DNA from: Desulfotignum sp.
GTDB lineage: Bacteria; Desulfobacterota; Desulfobacteria; Desulfobacterales; Desulfobacteraceae
Reading direction: 5' to 3'
Length of the DNA stretch: 33,631 bases
Assembly (NCBI GenBank): GCA_021737695.1
Contig: JAIPDL010000038.1
Span: 1-33,631 of the forward strand
A program made the translations under genes and the position numbers. Numbering within the stretch: position 1 is the first letter of the stretch; each line of letters starts with the position of its first letter. Below are positions 16,662-25,198 of the stretch, piece after piece. The notes below the pieces were generated by a model. It did no database searches, was not told where the DNA came from, and saw only the letters and a program-made list of their open reading frames with translations.

Positions 16662-18248
16662 TTATAATGCGGTAGTTTTTTTAAGGTCATTTGTCAGTCT
16701 GGCCCGCAATTTGAATCGTTGAACTTTACCGGTGGCTGTCCGTGGCAGTTCATCGACAAAATATATTTTTCGAGGACACTTGTAATGGGCAGCTCTTTCT
16801 CTCACAAAATCCTTTAACACTTTCTCCATATCCTGCGTGGAATCATGATCATCTCTTAGCACGACAAAAGCGACCGGTTTATCAAGGCCGGCTTCATTGC
16901 CTTCTGCAACCACGGCCACCTCATTGACCTGAAAATGCTCCAGCAGCACGTTTTCAATTTCCATCGGAGACAGCCACAACCCACCCGGTTTCAGCATGTC
17001 GTCATCACGGCCGGCGTACCAATAGTAGCCGTCCGCGTCCTGATAAAATTGATCCCCCGTGCAGAACCACTCCCCATGAATCGATTGTTTGGTCTTGTCA
17101 TGCTTGTTCCAGTAGCAGGCAGTGGTCCCGTCATTTTTCACCCACAGCGTTCCAATATCTCCCACCTCAACATCTGCTCCCTGTTCACCAAGCAATCTGC
17201 CTTCATAACCGCTCAGCAATTTTCCGCAACTGCCATGACGGACGCTTCCTGGGCGATTGGACAGGTAAATCATTCCAACATCCGTGGAACCGACACCATC
17301 GAGTATTTCAACATTGAACATTTCCCGCCATTTTTCATAAATCACCTTTGGCAGTGCTTCCCCGGCTGATACACACAACCGGACGGAAGAAAGATCCAGT
17401 TTTCGTCCGGTTTTTTCCATGTGATTCAGAAGTGCGGAATAAAAACTGGGCACACCGTAAAACAGAGTGGGACGATATTTTTCAATGGTATTCATTACAA
17501 TTTCCGGTTCCGGTTTTTCCGGGTTGAGAACCACTGCGGATCCTTTCAAGGAGGGAGAATCAATGGAATTGTTGCGACCATATGAAAAATAAAGTTTGGA
17601 AATTGAATATGAAATATCGTTCTCTGTGATACCCATCACATCCGTGCTGTGCGGCGGCATGCTGTACAGAAGATCATGATGCAGATGGACAACCCCTTTT
17701 GGCAATCCGGTCGTCCCGGAACTATATAACCAGAATGCCATATCATCCTTGGAAGTCGGGGCTGCTGTCAATTCCGGGGAAGCCTGGCTGACAATATCAT
17801 TAAAACTGATTTGTCCGGGTTGAACATTCCCGATCACAACGATATGCTTCAGATATTTCAGATTATCCTGCATGTCATTGAAAACAGGCGCCAAATCTGC
17901 GCTGGTGATTAGAATCTTTGCCCTGCTGTCGTTCAAATAATACCGATAATCACCCGGCATTGCCATCGTGTTCACCGGGACGGCAACAGCACCGGTTTTT
18001 ATTATGCCATAATAGGTGCTGATGAATTCCGGGCAATCCGGAAGGCAGATCATTACCCTGTTTTCCTGTTCAATCCCCAGATCAAGCAATGCGTTTCCTG
18101 TTTTGTTTGCCTGTTTTGCAACCTGCGACCAGGTGATCACTTGATCTTTGAAATAAATGGCCGGTCGGTCCCCTCTTCCTTCTTCGACATGACGATCCAG
18201 CATATACGTGGCGATGTTGAACTGATCTGGAATGTCTGTAAAATTCAT
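16662..18248 (-). CDS. Benzoate-CoA-ligase-family acid:CoA ligase (AMP-forming)
   Basis: 528 residues, the usual size of benzoate-CoA ligases. Family traits are FNIATYMLDRHVEEGRGDRPAI near the start, the phosphate loop YSSGTTGLPKGVVH, KLYFSYGRNNS, LFYGVPSFYSALL, DGVGSTDVGMIYLSNRPGSVRHGSCGK, GEWFCTGDQF, and the C-terminal catalytic lysine in LPRTATGKVQRF. The enzyme activates a (probably aromatic) carboxylic acid to its CoA thioester with ATP. The usual GSTE acidic residue is Asp (GSTD). The substrate cannot be fixed by eye: benzoate, a hydroxybenzoate, aminobenzoate or cyclic analogue are all possible. It lies 61 bp downstream of the symporter and 35 bp upstream of the DUF3311-type gene, giving an import-then-activate order. 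Confidence 0.88.
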   Translation of the reverse strand: MNFTDIPDQFNIATYMLDRHVEEGRGDRPAIYFKDQVITWSQVAKQANKTGNALLDLGIEQENRVMICLPDCPEFISTYYGIIKTGAVAVPVNTMAMPGDYRYYLNDSRAKILITSADLAPVFNDMQDNLKYLKHIVVIGNVQPGQISFNDIVSQASPELTAAPTSKDDMAFWLYSSGTTGLPKGVVHLHHDLLYSMPPHSTDVMGITENDISYSISKLYFSYGRNNSIDSPSLKGSAVVLNPEKPEPEIVMNTIEKYRPTLFYGVPSFYSALLNHMEKTGRKLDLSSVRLCVSAGEALPKVIYEKWREMFNVEILDGVGSTDVGMIYLSNRPGSVRHGSCGKLLSGYEGRLLGEQGADVEVGDIGTLWVKNDGTTACYWNKHDKTKQSIHGEWFCTGDQFYQDADGYYWYAGRDDDMLKPGGLWLSPMEIENVLLEHFQVNEVAVVAEGNEAGLDKPVAFVVLRDDHDSTQDMEKVLKDFVRERAAHYKCPRKIYFVDELPRTATGKVQRFKLRARLTNDLKKTTAL

Positions 18249-18309
18249 GCGAATGTCCCCCCATCTTTTTTAATATTTACACTTATTGTGAACACGTTAC
18301 AAATTTCGG

Positions 18310-19863
18310 CTATTTTAATTTTTGATAATTAAAACTTGATGACAGAACGGGTATCGGTGTTTCAATGATTGTTTCGCTTTCCGAAAGCACTGAATCCAGG
18401 TACTGGTGAGTTCTTTCAGCAGATTCTTTTTCTTCCCCTTTCTGCTGTGTCAGAAGGCTGACCCCAACAAGCACAATCACAGTCGTCGAAATGACGGGAA
18501 TGATGACCTGGAATCCCTGAAGAACAGACATGGGAATGATTCCTGAAGCAAACAGAACCAATACGGATTCACCGGCTATAATCGACGATATGGCACCTGC
18601 AGCAGTGCTTCTTTTCCAGTAAAGCCCGGCCAGTACCGTCGGTGTCAACACGGCGTATCCGGTAAAGGCCCATGAAACGATGCTCAATATGGCAGCCGGC
18701 GGTTTCAAAGCGATTGCGGTTGTTGTCAAAGCCAGTATAAGAATGAAAAAACGCCCGACAAGGACCTGTTTTTCCTGGCTGGCCGTTTTATTAATATATC
18801 GGACATACACATCTTTTGTGAACATGGTGCTGATGGTGATCAATTGAGCGCCTAAAGTTGACATAATTGCTGCCAGTACTGCTGATAAAATAATGGCGCC
18901 TATCCACAAGGGATAATATTTTCCCAGAAGCAGCGGGATAATCTGATCTGATTCCTTGCCGATCAAATCCGGAAAAACGGTATGGCCATAGACACCGAGA
19001 AACAACACCGGCACATAGATCAAAATCATTGCAAGCGGATAAAAAGACATGGTCGTCCGCAGAGAATCAGAACTTTTTGCTGCTAAAAATTTTGTGAAAA
19101 GCTGGGGGAATACAGGAATTGCCAGCCCAATGACCAGTGCAAAACTGAACCAGTTCTGTACAGTGAAATTTTTTCTTTCAATCAGTTCCGGGAAATTTAC
19201 AACCAGGTTTTGCGTAACTTCCGACATGCCGCCGAGCTTATACACGATCAGGCTGAAGGCGGCCACGACACACACCATCATAACAAGGCCCTGAAACAAA
19301 TCAGCATAAGCAGTTGCTCTTAATCCACCAATAAACACATACATTGTGACAAATACAAGAATCATCACAACGCCGACCCATGTCGGCAGTGCATTCTGAG
19401 TCAGACCACTGATGATATACCCCGCCCCGATGGGTTGAACAACCATATAAGCCAATGTAAAAATTCCCAATACCAGGACTATGAGAACCCTTAACACATC
19501 ACTCGCATACCGTTTGCCAAACAATTCCGCCGGAGTCATATAGCCGAATTTCTTGCCGACCAGCCATGAACGAAACCCGATGATATAGAAAAAAACCGCT
19601 GCCATGCTGGTCGTTGTCGCTAAAAAACCGAAAAATCCAAGCCCCAGATGATACGCACCTCCAGGCCCGCCTAAATATGCAAAAGCGCTGATGTTGGTGG
19701 CAAACAGTGTAAAAAACATCACATAGGGCCCAAGGCTTCTTTTGGCCATAAAATACCCTTCTGACGATTTTGACACATTTCTTGATGCAAAAATGCCGAT
19801 GCAAAGCGTTATGATTAAGTAAGCTGCGATAACACACAGCGCGATTATGACTCCTCCTGTCAT
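18310..19863 (-). CDS. Sodium:solute symporter (SSS family)
   Basis: 517 residues with about 13 hydrophobic helices. The N terminus (VIIALCVIAAYLIITLCIGI ... SSEGYFMAKRSLGP) and TM2 region (FATNISAFAYLGGPGGAYHLG) are typical of SSS transporters; a charged ~40-residue tail is cytosolic. It imports a small solute with sodium. The neighbouring benzoate-CoA-ligase-like gene suggests the solute is the acid that the ligase activates (inference). A clear AAGGAG site precedes the ATG. The 165-bp gap to the upstream molybdopterin gene shows no convincing promoter, so it may be read through from 22.16 kb. Confidence 0.9.
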   Translation of the reverse strand: MTGGVIIALCVIAAYLIITLCIGIFASRNVSKSSEGYFMAKRSLGPYVMFFTLFATNISAFAYLGGPGGAYHLGLGFFGFLATTTSMAAVFFYIIGFRSWLVGKKFGYMTPAELFGKRYASDVLRVLIVLVLGIFTLAYMVVQPIGAGYIISGLTQNALPTWVGVVMILVFVTMYVFIGGLRATAYADLFQGLVMMVCVVAAFSLIVYKLGGMSEVTQNLVVNFPELIERKNFTVQNWFSFALVIGLAIPVFPQLFTKFLAAKSSDSLRTTMSFYPLAMILIYVPVLFLGVYGHTVFPDLIGKESDQIIPLLLGKYYPLWIGAIILSAVLAAIMSTLGAQLITISTMFTKDVYVRYINKTASQEKQVLVGRFFILILALTTTAIALKPPAAILSIVSWAFTGYAVLTPTVLAGLYWKRSTAAGAISSIIAGESVLVLFASGIIPMSVLQGFQVIIPVISTTVIVLVGVSLLTQQKGEEKESAERTHQYLDSVLSESETIIETPIPVLSSSFNYQKLK

Positions 19864-20028
19864 GGTCTTATCTCCTTTTTTGAAATCGTTTCTGACTGGT
19901 TTCTGATTTTTTAATCTGTGTCAATTTTTTTTTACCCCCCCCTTTCGTCATGTTGCATTCTAAAACCGTCAACCAATGTCCTTTCGAACTTTTGATGAAT
20001 TTACCTGTTCTGATACATCTAAAATATT

Positions 20029-22083
20029 TCACGCTTTATGAATACTGCACAAAAGTGACTTCTGATCCGGATATCCCATGATCTTTTCTCGACAGGTCAC
20101 GTCTGTCAGAAGATTTGCATTGGCCTCCTCAGGCCAGCCGTGCGGTACAAAAACCATACCTTCTGAAATTCGATCATCCACACGTGCTTTCATCCTTACC
20201 TGGCCTGTATTTGTTTTGACAATAATTTCGTCCCCGTTTTTTATCTGATATTTTTCTGCTGTTTTCAGCCCGATCTCTGATTCAGGTTCAGGGGCTTCAT
20301 CCCGAAGCATCCTGACATTCCGATGCTGACTGTGAGTAAAATAATAATTTCGATGACCGGTGCTGAGTATCAGCGGATATTCAGCAAGAAACGCTTTGTC
20401 CGCACTCAAGGGACTTCTTTCCGGTTCCTGATAGGTCGGAAGCGGGTCAAAGCCGATATCTTCCAGGGCCTGACTGTAGAGTTCAATCCTCCGGGATGGG
20501 GTTGCAAACAGATTGTCGTTAACCTGGTATGTTTTTTCCTGATAAAAATCTCCTTCAGGCTTTTCATTCAAAAGATAATCAAAAGACAATTTTGAGGGGC
20601 CTAGTTCAAACCGCACCAGTTCCTCTTCGGATTTCCACGGAAACGATTCCTCCATACCCAAACGCTTGGCCAGTTCCGTATAGACCCACCATTCAGACCG
20701 ACTTTCATATAACGGCTCGATGCATTGTTTACGAAGCATCAGAAAGGGGAGGCAATGACAGACATTGTATGTATAGGCAACTCCCCATTTTTCAAGATGG
20801 GAACATGCCGGCAGCACATAATGGGCCTCACGGGCGGTTTCTGTCATATGCATATCATGAACGACTAAAAGTTCAAGTTTTCTGAATGCTTCCCGGAAAG
20901 CGTTGGTATCCGGCATGGACATCAACGGATTGCCGCCTACCACGTAAAATGCTTTCAGTTTTTCAGGAATGCTTTCCGGTACGACCGTTACGACCCCATA
21001 AGGGCTTTTACGTCCCCAGACTTCAAAAAACAGCGGGAACTGGTCCGCCCCAAGCGGTTCTCCATCAACTTTCATGCCCACATTTCCAAAGGCCAGACGC
21101 GGGCTGATGACCCACCCGCCGGGAACATTTATGTTTCCGGTAATGACCTGTAAAACAGAAAACGCCCGGCTGCTTTGAGTGCCATTGGCCGTCTGATCTT
21201 GCGTACAGGTCCCCTGATAAATACCGGCTCCTTTTACTTCTGCAAACAGGCGGGCCAGTTTTCGGATCTGATCCGCAGGTATCCAGGTGATTTTCTCTGC
21301 CCACTCAGGCGTATACTTCTGAGCATGATCCAAAAGCTGGTCAAATCCGATCGTGTATGCATCAATGAATTTTTTGTTTTTGACATACAGGTTTTCATTG
21401 ATGATCACATGGATCATAGCCATTGCCAGTGCACCATCGGTACCCGGCCGTATCTTGAGATACATGTCTGCTTTGTCGGCCAGGGGAATACGTCTGGGAT
21501 CAACCACCACCAGTTTTGATCCCAGTGACAGATTTTTCTCTATGGCCAGTTTCAAAGGGAAATCCGACGCATCCGGATTATGTCCCCAGAGCAGGTAGAG
21601 TTTCGAATCCAGTTCTTCGGTGGGATATTTTCCAAAAGTGATCTGACGCGTTCGAATACGCATCCGGTAGCACACACTTTCCACTGAAAAAAAATTGGGA
21701 GAACCGAAAGCCGCCTTGAAACGCTGGGTCAACCCTGCCATTTCCAGATTTTCAACGCCGATGGATCCGCTGAAAACACCCAGAGTCTGGGGGCCATAAT
21801 CTGTTTTCAACTGGGTGAGCTTGTCTGCAATTTCGTCCAGGGCCTTCTCCCAGCTGATTCTCTCGAATTTGCCGTTGACTTTTTTCATCGGATATTTCAA
21901 TCGATCAGGTCCGTAAATATGCTCCAACATGGCCTCCCCCTTGGGGCAGAGTTTCCCATGATTTATTGGATGCGACTCAAGCCCTTCAACTTTGACGGCT
22001 TTACCGTCCGCCACCGTGACCCTGGTCCCGCAGCTGTGATAACACAGCGTGCAATCCGTCAATATCTCTTTTGTTTTTTCCAT
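20029..22083 (-). CDS. Cytoplasmic molybdopterin (Mo/W bis-MGD) oxidoreductase, acetylene-hydratase/dehydroxylase-like
   Basis: 684 residues from the ATG at 22083 (AAGGGAG 5 nt upstream; a GTG 33 bp earlier lacks a good site). The N-terminal [4Fe-4S] ligands are Cys11, Cys14, Cys18 and Cys46, followed by the conserved Lys48. Cys138 (ESVCYRMR) sits where Mo/W-coordinating Cys occurs in this superfamily. Bis-MGD binding segments include LWGHNPDASD, VVDPRR and GTDGALAMAM, and the C-terminal molydop-binding domain is complete (ATPSRRIELYSQ, LSTGHR, VFVPHGWPEE). There is no twin-arginine signal and no adjacent beta or gamma subunit in its operon. Single-subunit relatives include acetylene hydratase and catechol dehydroxylases. 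It heads the transport/ligase arm, so action on the same compound or its CoA ester is plausible; BamC or a ferredoxin could donate electrons. Confidence 0.85.
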   Translation of the reverse strand: MEKTKEILTDCTLCYHSCGTRVTVADGKAVKVEGLESHPINHGKLCPKGEAMLEHIYGPDRLKYPMKKVNGKFERISWEKALDEIADKLTQLKTDYGPQTLGVFSGSIGVENLEMAGLTQRFKAAFGSPNFFSVESVCYRMRIRTRQITFGKYPTEELDSKLYLLWGHNPDASDFPLKLAIEKNLSLGSKLVVVDPRRIPLADKADMYLKIRPGTDGALAMAMIHVIINENLYVKNKKFIDAYTIGFDQLLDHAQKYTPEWAEKITWIPADQIRKLARLFAEVKGAGIYQGTCTQDQTANGTQSSRAFSVLQVITGNINVPGGWVISPRLAFGNVGMKVDGEPLGADQFPLFFEVWGRKSPYGVVTVVPESIPEKLKAFYVVGGNPLMSMPDTNAFREAFRKLELLVVHDMHMTETAREAHYVLPACSHLEKWGVAYTYNVCHCLPFLMLRKQCIEPLYESRSEWWVYTELAKRLGMEESFPWKSEEELVRFELGPSKLSFDYLLNEKPEGDFYQEKTYQVNDNLFATPSRRIELYSQALEDIGFDPLPTYQEPERSPLSADKAFLAEYPLILSTGHRNYYFTHSQHRNVRMLRDEAPEPESEIGLKTAEKYQIKNGDEIIVKTNTGQVRMKARVDDRISEGMVFVPHGWPEEANANLLTDVTCREKIMGYPDQKSLLCSIHKA

Positions 22084-22154
22084 GTCAGCTCCCTTATATA
22101 TATTTTTGGTTGACACCCTTGATGCCGCGCCGCAAATAATAGTTATTTGTTATC

Positions 22155-22185
22155 ATGTAATATGTTATGCTTTTGCGCTTGTCAA
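22155..22185 (-). promoter_or_regulatory. Promoter with embedded candidate operator for the molybdopterin-enzyme operon
   Basis: On the minus strand TTGACA (22185-22180) is separated by exactly 17 nt from TATTAC (22162-22157). The -10 lies within CATAACATATTACAT (22169-22155), which differs at a single base from the element at the bamB promoter. The start codon is about 72 bp downstream of the -10. Confidence 0.6.
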
Positions 22186-22385
22186 GATTTTTTCCGACAC
22201 CCGTAAAAGTTTCAAAAGAATTATACAAAGCAAGCAAAACAAAATATTTCATACTGACCCTGAAACCCTCATTATTTGTAACTGTATTAAAAACCAGACT
22301 GGACATTCGTTGATATAACAACCAAACAAAGGATTCGATCACAACTTAAAACTATTCATATATTGACGATCCGGGCAAAAAATGA

Positions 22386-22416
22386 TTGACACATTTAAAA
22401 ACATAATATATTACAT
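22386..22416 (+). promoter_or_regulatory. Promoter with embedded candidate operator for bamBC
   Basis: TTGACA (22386-22391), a 17-nt spacer and TATTAC (22409-22414) form a promoter of the same geometry as the divergent one. The -10 lies within CATAATATATTACAT (22402-22416), whose core TAATATATTA is a perfect 10-bp palindrome. This is suited to a dimeric regulator such as the MarR protein encoded at about 25.2 kb (inference). Confidence 0.6.
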
Positions 22417-22530
22417 AAATATAAGTTATATGATTGCGGATTTTTATGAATTTAAAAGTGACATATGCGCTCATCAATCTGGTAAAATAAGAATTCAAAA
22501 TTTTTTAACTGTTAATACAAGGGTTGACAA

Positions 22531-24498
22531 ATGAGATATGGAGAAACCGGTTTTGTTCTGGAAATTGATTTAACGGAAGGCAGCAGCGAAAAGGTTGCAA
22601 CGGATCCGAAATCAACGGAACTCTTTATAGGAGGTCAGGGAACTGCCGCCAAAATACTGTGGGACAGGGTGCCCCCTGAGGTAGAGGCGTTTTCTCCGGA
22701 CAACCTGCTGATATTCTCTGCGGGTCTGCTGCATGCCACACCGGTTCCGGGTGCCAATCGTGTGGCGGTGAACACCATCTCTCCTCAGACCAACCTGATG
22801 TCCCATTCATTGATGGGAGGATTTTTCGGCCCGGAAATGAAACATGCCGGTTATGACCAGATCATCATCCGCGGCAAATCACCGGAACTGGTTTATCTGT
22901 ATATAAACAATGACCAGGTTGAAATACGGGATGCTGCTCACTTGAAGGGAAAAGGCACCACTGAAACCGGGGATTTGCTCAAAAAAGAACTCAAGGATGA
23001 CAAGATTCAGGTGGCAGCCATCGGCCTGGCAGGTGAAAACAGAGTTTTTATGGCCTCCATCGATCATGGTCACTCCAGTGCATCCCGCGGGGTGGGGGTG
23101 ATCATGGGAGACAAAAAATTGAAGGCAATCGCTGTCCGGGGAACCAAAGATATTAATATTGCCCATCCGGAAGCACTTTTCATGGCATGCCTTGATTTGC
23201 ACAAAAAAATTGCCGACAGTGATGGATGCGGTGACTGGATGGCCTACGATGAAGATGACAGCTTTCATCACAATCATTTCGCCTGGGGTAACGCACGCAC
23301 GCGCAGAAAAGACTTCTGGAGCAAGGAACTGGAAGATCGGTGGAAAAAACTCAAGTATGACAACATGGACCGACAGACCAGCTGCTACAATTGTCCAAAA
23401 AACTGCCGCAATGTGATCAGTCGCCCGGGGAAAAAAAGGTTTGGTTATAAATGTTACGGAAAAGACACTTACCACATGGCAGCCTTCAAGGAACTGGACT
23501 TTTCCTATGACATCCTGGGGGTCGCACAGGAATACGGGCTGGATTCATACTCAACACCTCAGGTGATGGCCTTTGCTTTAGAGCTTTATGAAGACGGTAT
23601 CCTCACGGATACGGATATGCCCGGCTTACCCGCCGACTCCGGCGATCGATTTTTCTACTTGATGGAAAAAATTGTCCGGCGGGAAGGTATTGGAGACATT
23701 CTGGCGGATGGGGTTTACCACGCAGCCCGCAGGATTGGAAAAGGGGCGGAAGCTTACGATCACAATACCACCAAAAAATTTGAACAGTTGCCCATCAAAC
23801 TGGGAAAGGTAAATCCGGCTTATTTTCTGATGATCGCCACCGGAGAGAAAATGAGCATCACCCAGATTGAAGGCTCTTTTCCTCAAGACCCTCTTCCCAC
23901 AATGGCGGAGAGAAAAGAGTTTGTCAAAAACTGGACCGCGCCGCCTGATGATAAATTCAAAGAATATTTCCTGAACTGGGAAAAAAGAAATGTAATGTCC
24001 AATCAGGCATTCTGCGACATTGTTGATTGGAACGAAGCCATGCACTATATCGATGACGCCACCGGGCTGTGTGGATTCGTATCATCATTCAGAGGACAGT
24101 TCGGCGGTGATGTCGCCTATAATATCCATAACATACCTGTACTCATCCATCTTGCGACAGGCATTGATATGGACAAAGATAAACTTTGGAAAACTTTTCA
24201 AAGAAACCGGACATTGATCCGGGCCATTAATGGAAGAAGAGGTTTGAGAAGAAAAGATGAAAGACCGCCTGAAGATCACTGGGCCGTTCGGGATGAAGAA
24301 ATCGAACAAAAACTTCTTGACGAGTATTATGAATTCAAGGGATGGAACAAAGAGGGGATTCCCACCAGAAAAACACTGGACAGACTTGGATTGAGCCATG
24401 TCGGTGAAGATCTCCTGAAAAGGGGTGTTCTGACCGATGATGGAACGGATTCCGCCACGAAATATGAAGTGAGCGAACAGATGATATCAAACGCATAA
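22531..24498 (+). CDS. bamB: BamB-like tungsten oxidoreductase (AOR family), active-site subunit of class II benzoyl-CoA reductase type
   Basis: 655 residues, the length expected of BamB. The sequence matches the aldehyde:ferredoxin oxidoreductase fold with strong BamB traits: MRYGETGFVLEIDLTEGS, SPDNLLIFSAGLL, VIIRGKSPELVY-like IIIRGKSPELVYLYINND, AAIGLAGENRVFMASI, GNARTRRKDFW, ITQIEGSFPQ and DDATGLCGFVSSF. The [4Fe-4S] ligands are Cys285, Cys288, Cys292 and one further Cys; Cys308 (YKCYGK) corresponds by position to the W-coordinating Cys of BamB. BamB reduces benzoyl-CoA to a cyclohexadiene carboxyl-CoA without direct ATP hydrolysis when joined to the BamC-I electron-transfer complex. Only bamC accompanies it here, so it may be a paralogue for another substrate. 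The first gene of the rightward arm. Confidence 0.9.
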   Translation: MRYGETGFVLEIDLTEGSSEKVATDPKSTELFIGGQGTAAKILWDRVPPEVEAFSPDNLLIFSAGLLHATPVPGANRVAVNTISPQTNLMSHSLMGGFFGPEMKHAGYDQIIIRGKSPELVYLYINNDQVEIRDAAHLKGKGTTETGDLLKKELKDDKIQVAAIGLAGENRVFMASIDHGHSSASRGVGVIMGDKKLKAIAVRGTKDINIAHPEALFMACLDLHKKIADSDGCGDWMAYDEDDSFHHNHFAWGNARTRRKDFWSKELEDRWKKLKYDNMDRQTSCYNCPKNCRNVISRPGKKRFGYKCYGKDTYHMAAFKELDFSYDILGVAQEYGLDSYSTPQVMAFALELYEDGILTDTDMPGLPADSGDRFFYLMEKIVRREGIGDILADGVYHAARRIGKGAEAYDHNTTKKFEQLPIKLGKVNPAYFLMIATGEKMSITQIEGSFPQDPLPTMAERKEFVKNWTAPPDDKFKEYFLNWEKRNVMSNQAFCDIVDWNEAMHYIDDATGLCGFVSSFRGQFGGDVAYNIHNIPVLIHLATGIDMDKDKLWKTFQRNRTLIRAINGRRGLRRKDERPPEDHWAVRDEEIEQKLLDEYYEFKGWNKEGIPTRKTLDRLGLSHVGEDLLKRGVLTDDGTDSATKYEVSEQMISNA

Positions 24499-24510
24499 AG
24501 GATGATCGCC

Positions 24511-25068
24511 GTGACAGATGACCGCACCAAAAAAATCATCAGACAGATAAAAGTGGATATCAATAAATGCTCGGGTTGCCGGTCCTGCGAAATGGCCTGC
24601 TCCGCATTGCACGCCGATCCGAAATACAGCAGCATCAATCCGGCCAGATCCCGTATCAGAGTTTATATGGACGAGATAAGAGACCTGTATGTCCCGGTTC
24701 GGGGCGGTGCTTATACGCGAACTGAATGTGAGGGAAGAAGCCGATATACGCTTGATGGAAAAGAGTATCCGGAATGCAGTTTCTGCCAGGCTTCCTGCCC
24801 GTCCAGAAATCATTTCAAAGAACCGTACTCCGGTTTTCCTCTGAAATGTGACATGTGCGCGAATGACCCCTCTTTGTCAGAACCATTGTGTGTTCAAGTT
24901 TGCCAATTTGATGCCCTGACATACGAAGAAAAATCAGAGGAAATGATGGCCGATGAAACCCGCCAAAACAATGACCTGAAAACATTGGTTCTAGCATGTG
25001 AGTCTCTGGTGAAAAAACATGGTGAAAAAAAAGTGATGAAAGCGTTTCTCCAATTATCAAAACACTGA
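24511..25068 (+). CDS. bamC: BamC-like iron-sulfur electron-transfer protein
   Basis: About 185 residues. Cys ligands fall in the patterns CSGCRSCEMAC (C-x2-C-x2-C-x3-C), CSFCQASC, CDMC and CVQVC, giving roughly three [4Fe-4S] clusters. The stretches HADPKYSSINPARSRIRV and DLYVPVRGGAYT are characteristic of BamC rather than of generic ferredoxins. It passes electrons to BamB. The start is probably the GTG at 24511, because AAAGGA lies 8 nt before it; the in-frame ATG at 24502 abuts the same site and is too close. It begins 12 bp after bamB. The C terminus (from ~150) is a helical extension without Cys. Confidence 0.88.
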   Translation: MTDDRTKKIIRQIKVDINKCSGCRSCEMACSALHADPKYSSINPARSRIRVYMDEIRDLYVPVRGGAYTRTECEGRSRYTLDGKEYPECSFCQASCPSRNHFKEPYSGFPLKCDMCANDPSLSEPLCVQVCQFDALTYEEKSEEMMADETRQNNDLKTLVLACESLVKKHGEKKVMKAFLQLSKH

Positions 25069-25076
25069 AACCTATG

Positions 25077-25130
25077 GGAAAAGGGATTCAAAAATGAAAG
25101 GCAATTCAACATAACCCTTCCGTTTTTTTT
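25077..25130 (+). terminator. Possible terminator after bamC
   Basis: GGAA-AA-GGG (25077-25085) can pair with CCCTTCC (25115-25121) leaving an AA bulge and a ~29-nt loop; an 8-T run follows (25123-25130). The long loop makes this moderate evidence. No convincing promoter could be picked between here and the MarR gene. Confidence 0.4.
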
Positions 25131-25198
25131 GAAAAAGATTTATATACTGATTTTTTTGAGTTGTTTTATGCAATATTCTAAATCTAAGGATGCAGAAA

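Larger units (their letters stand above)
22084..22530. other. Divergent regulatory region between the molybdopterin-enzyme and bamB arms
   Basis: 447 bp, strongly AT-rich, with no convincing gene. It contains the two divergent promoters annotated separately. They are about 220 bp apart, so each has its own upstream space rather than sharing a core promoter. bamB has an AAGGG site 8 nt before its ATG. Confidence 0.7.

Noticed and set aside
22514-22530. A further TTGACA just before bamB read as a -35 element
   Set aside because: It lies 4-9 bp before the start codon, so no promoter could function there; it is part of the ribosome-binding region.
24502-24510. ATG at 24502 as bamC start
   Set aside because: It touches the AAAGG sequence with no spacer; the GTG nine bases later has normal spacing and gives an N terminus of the usual BamC length.
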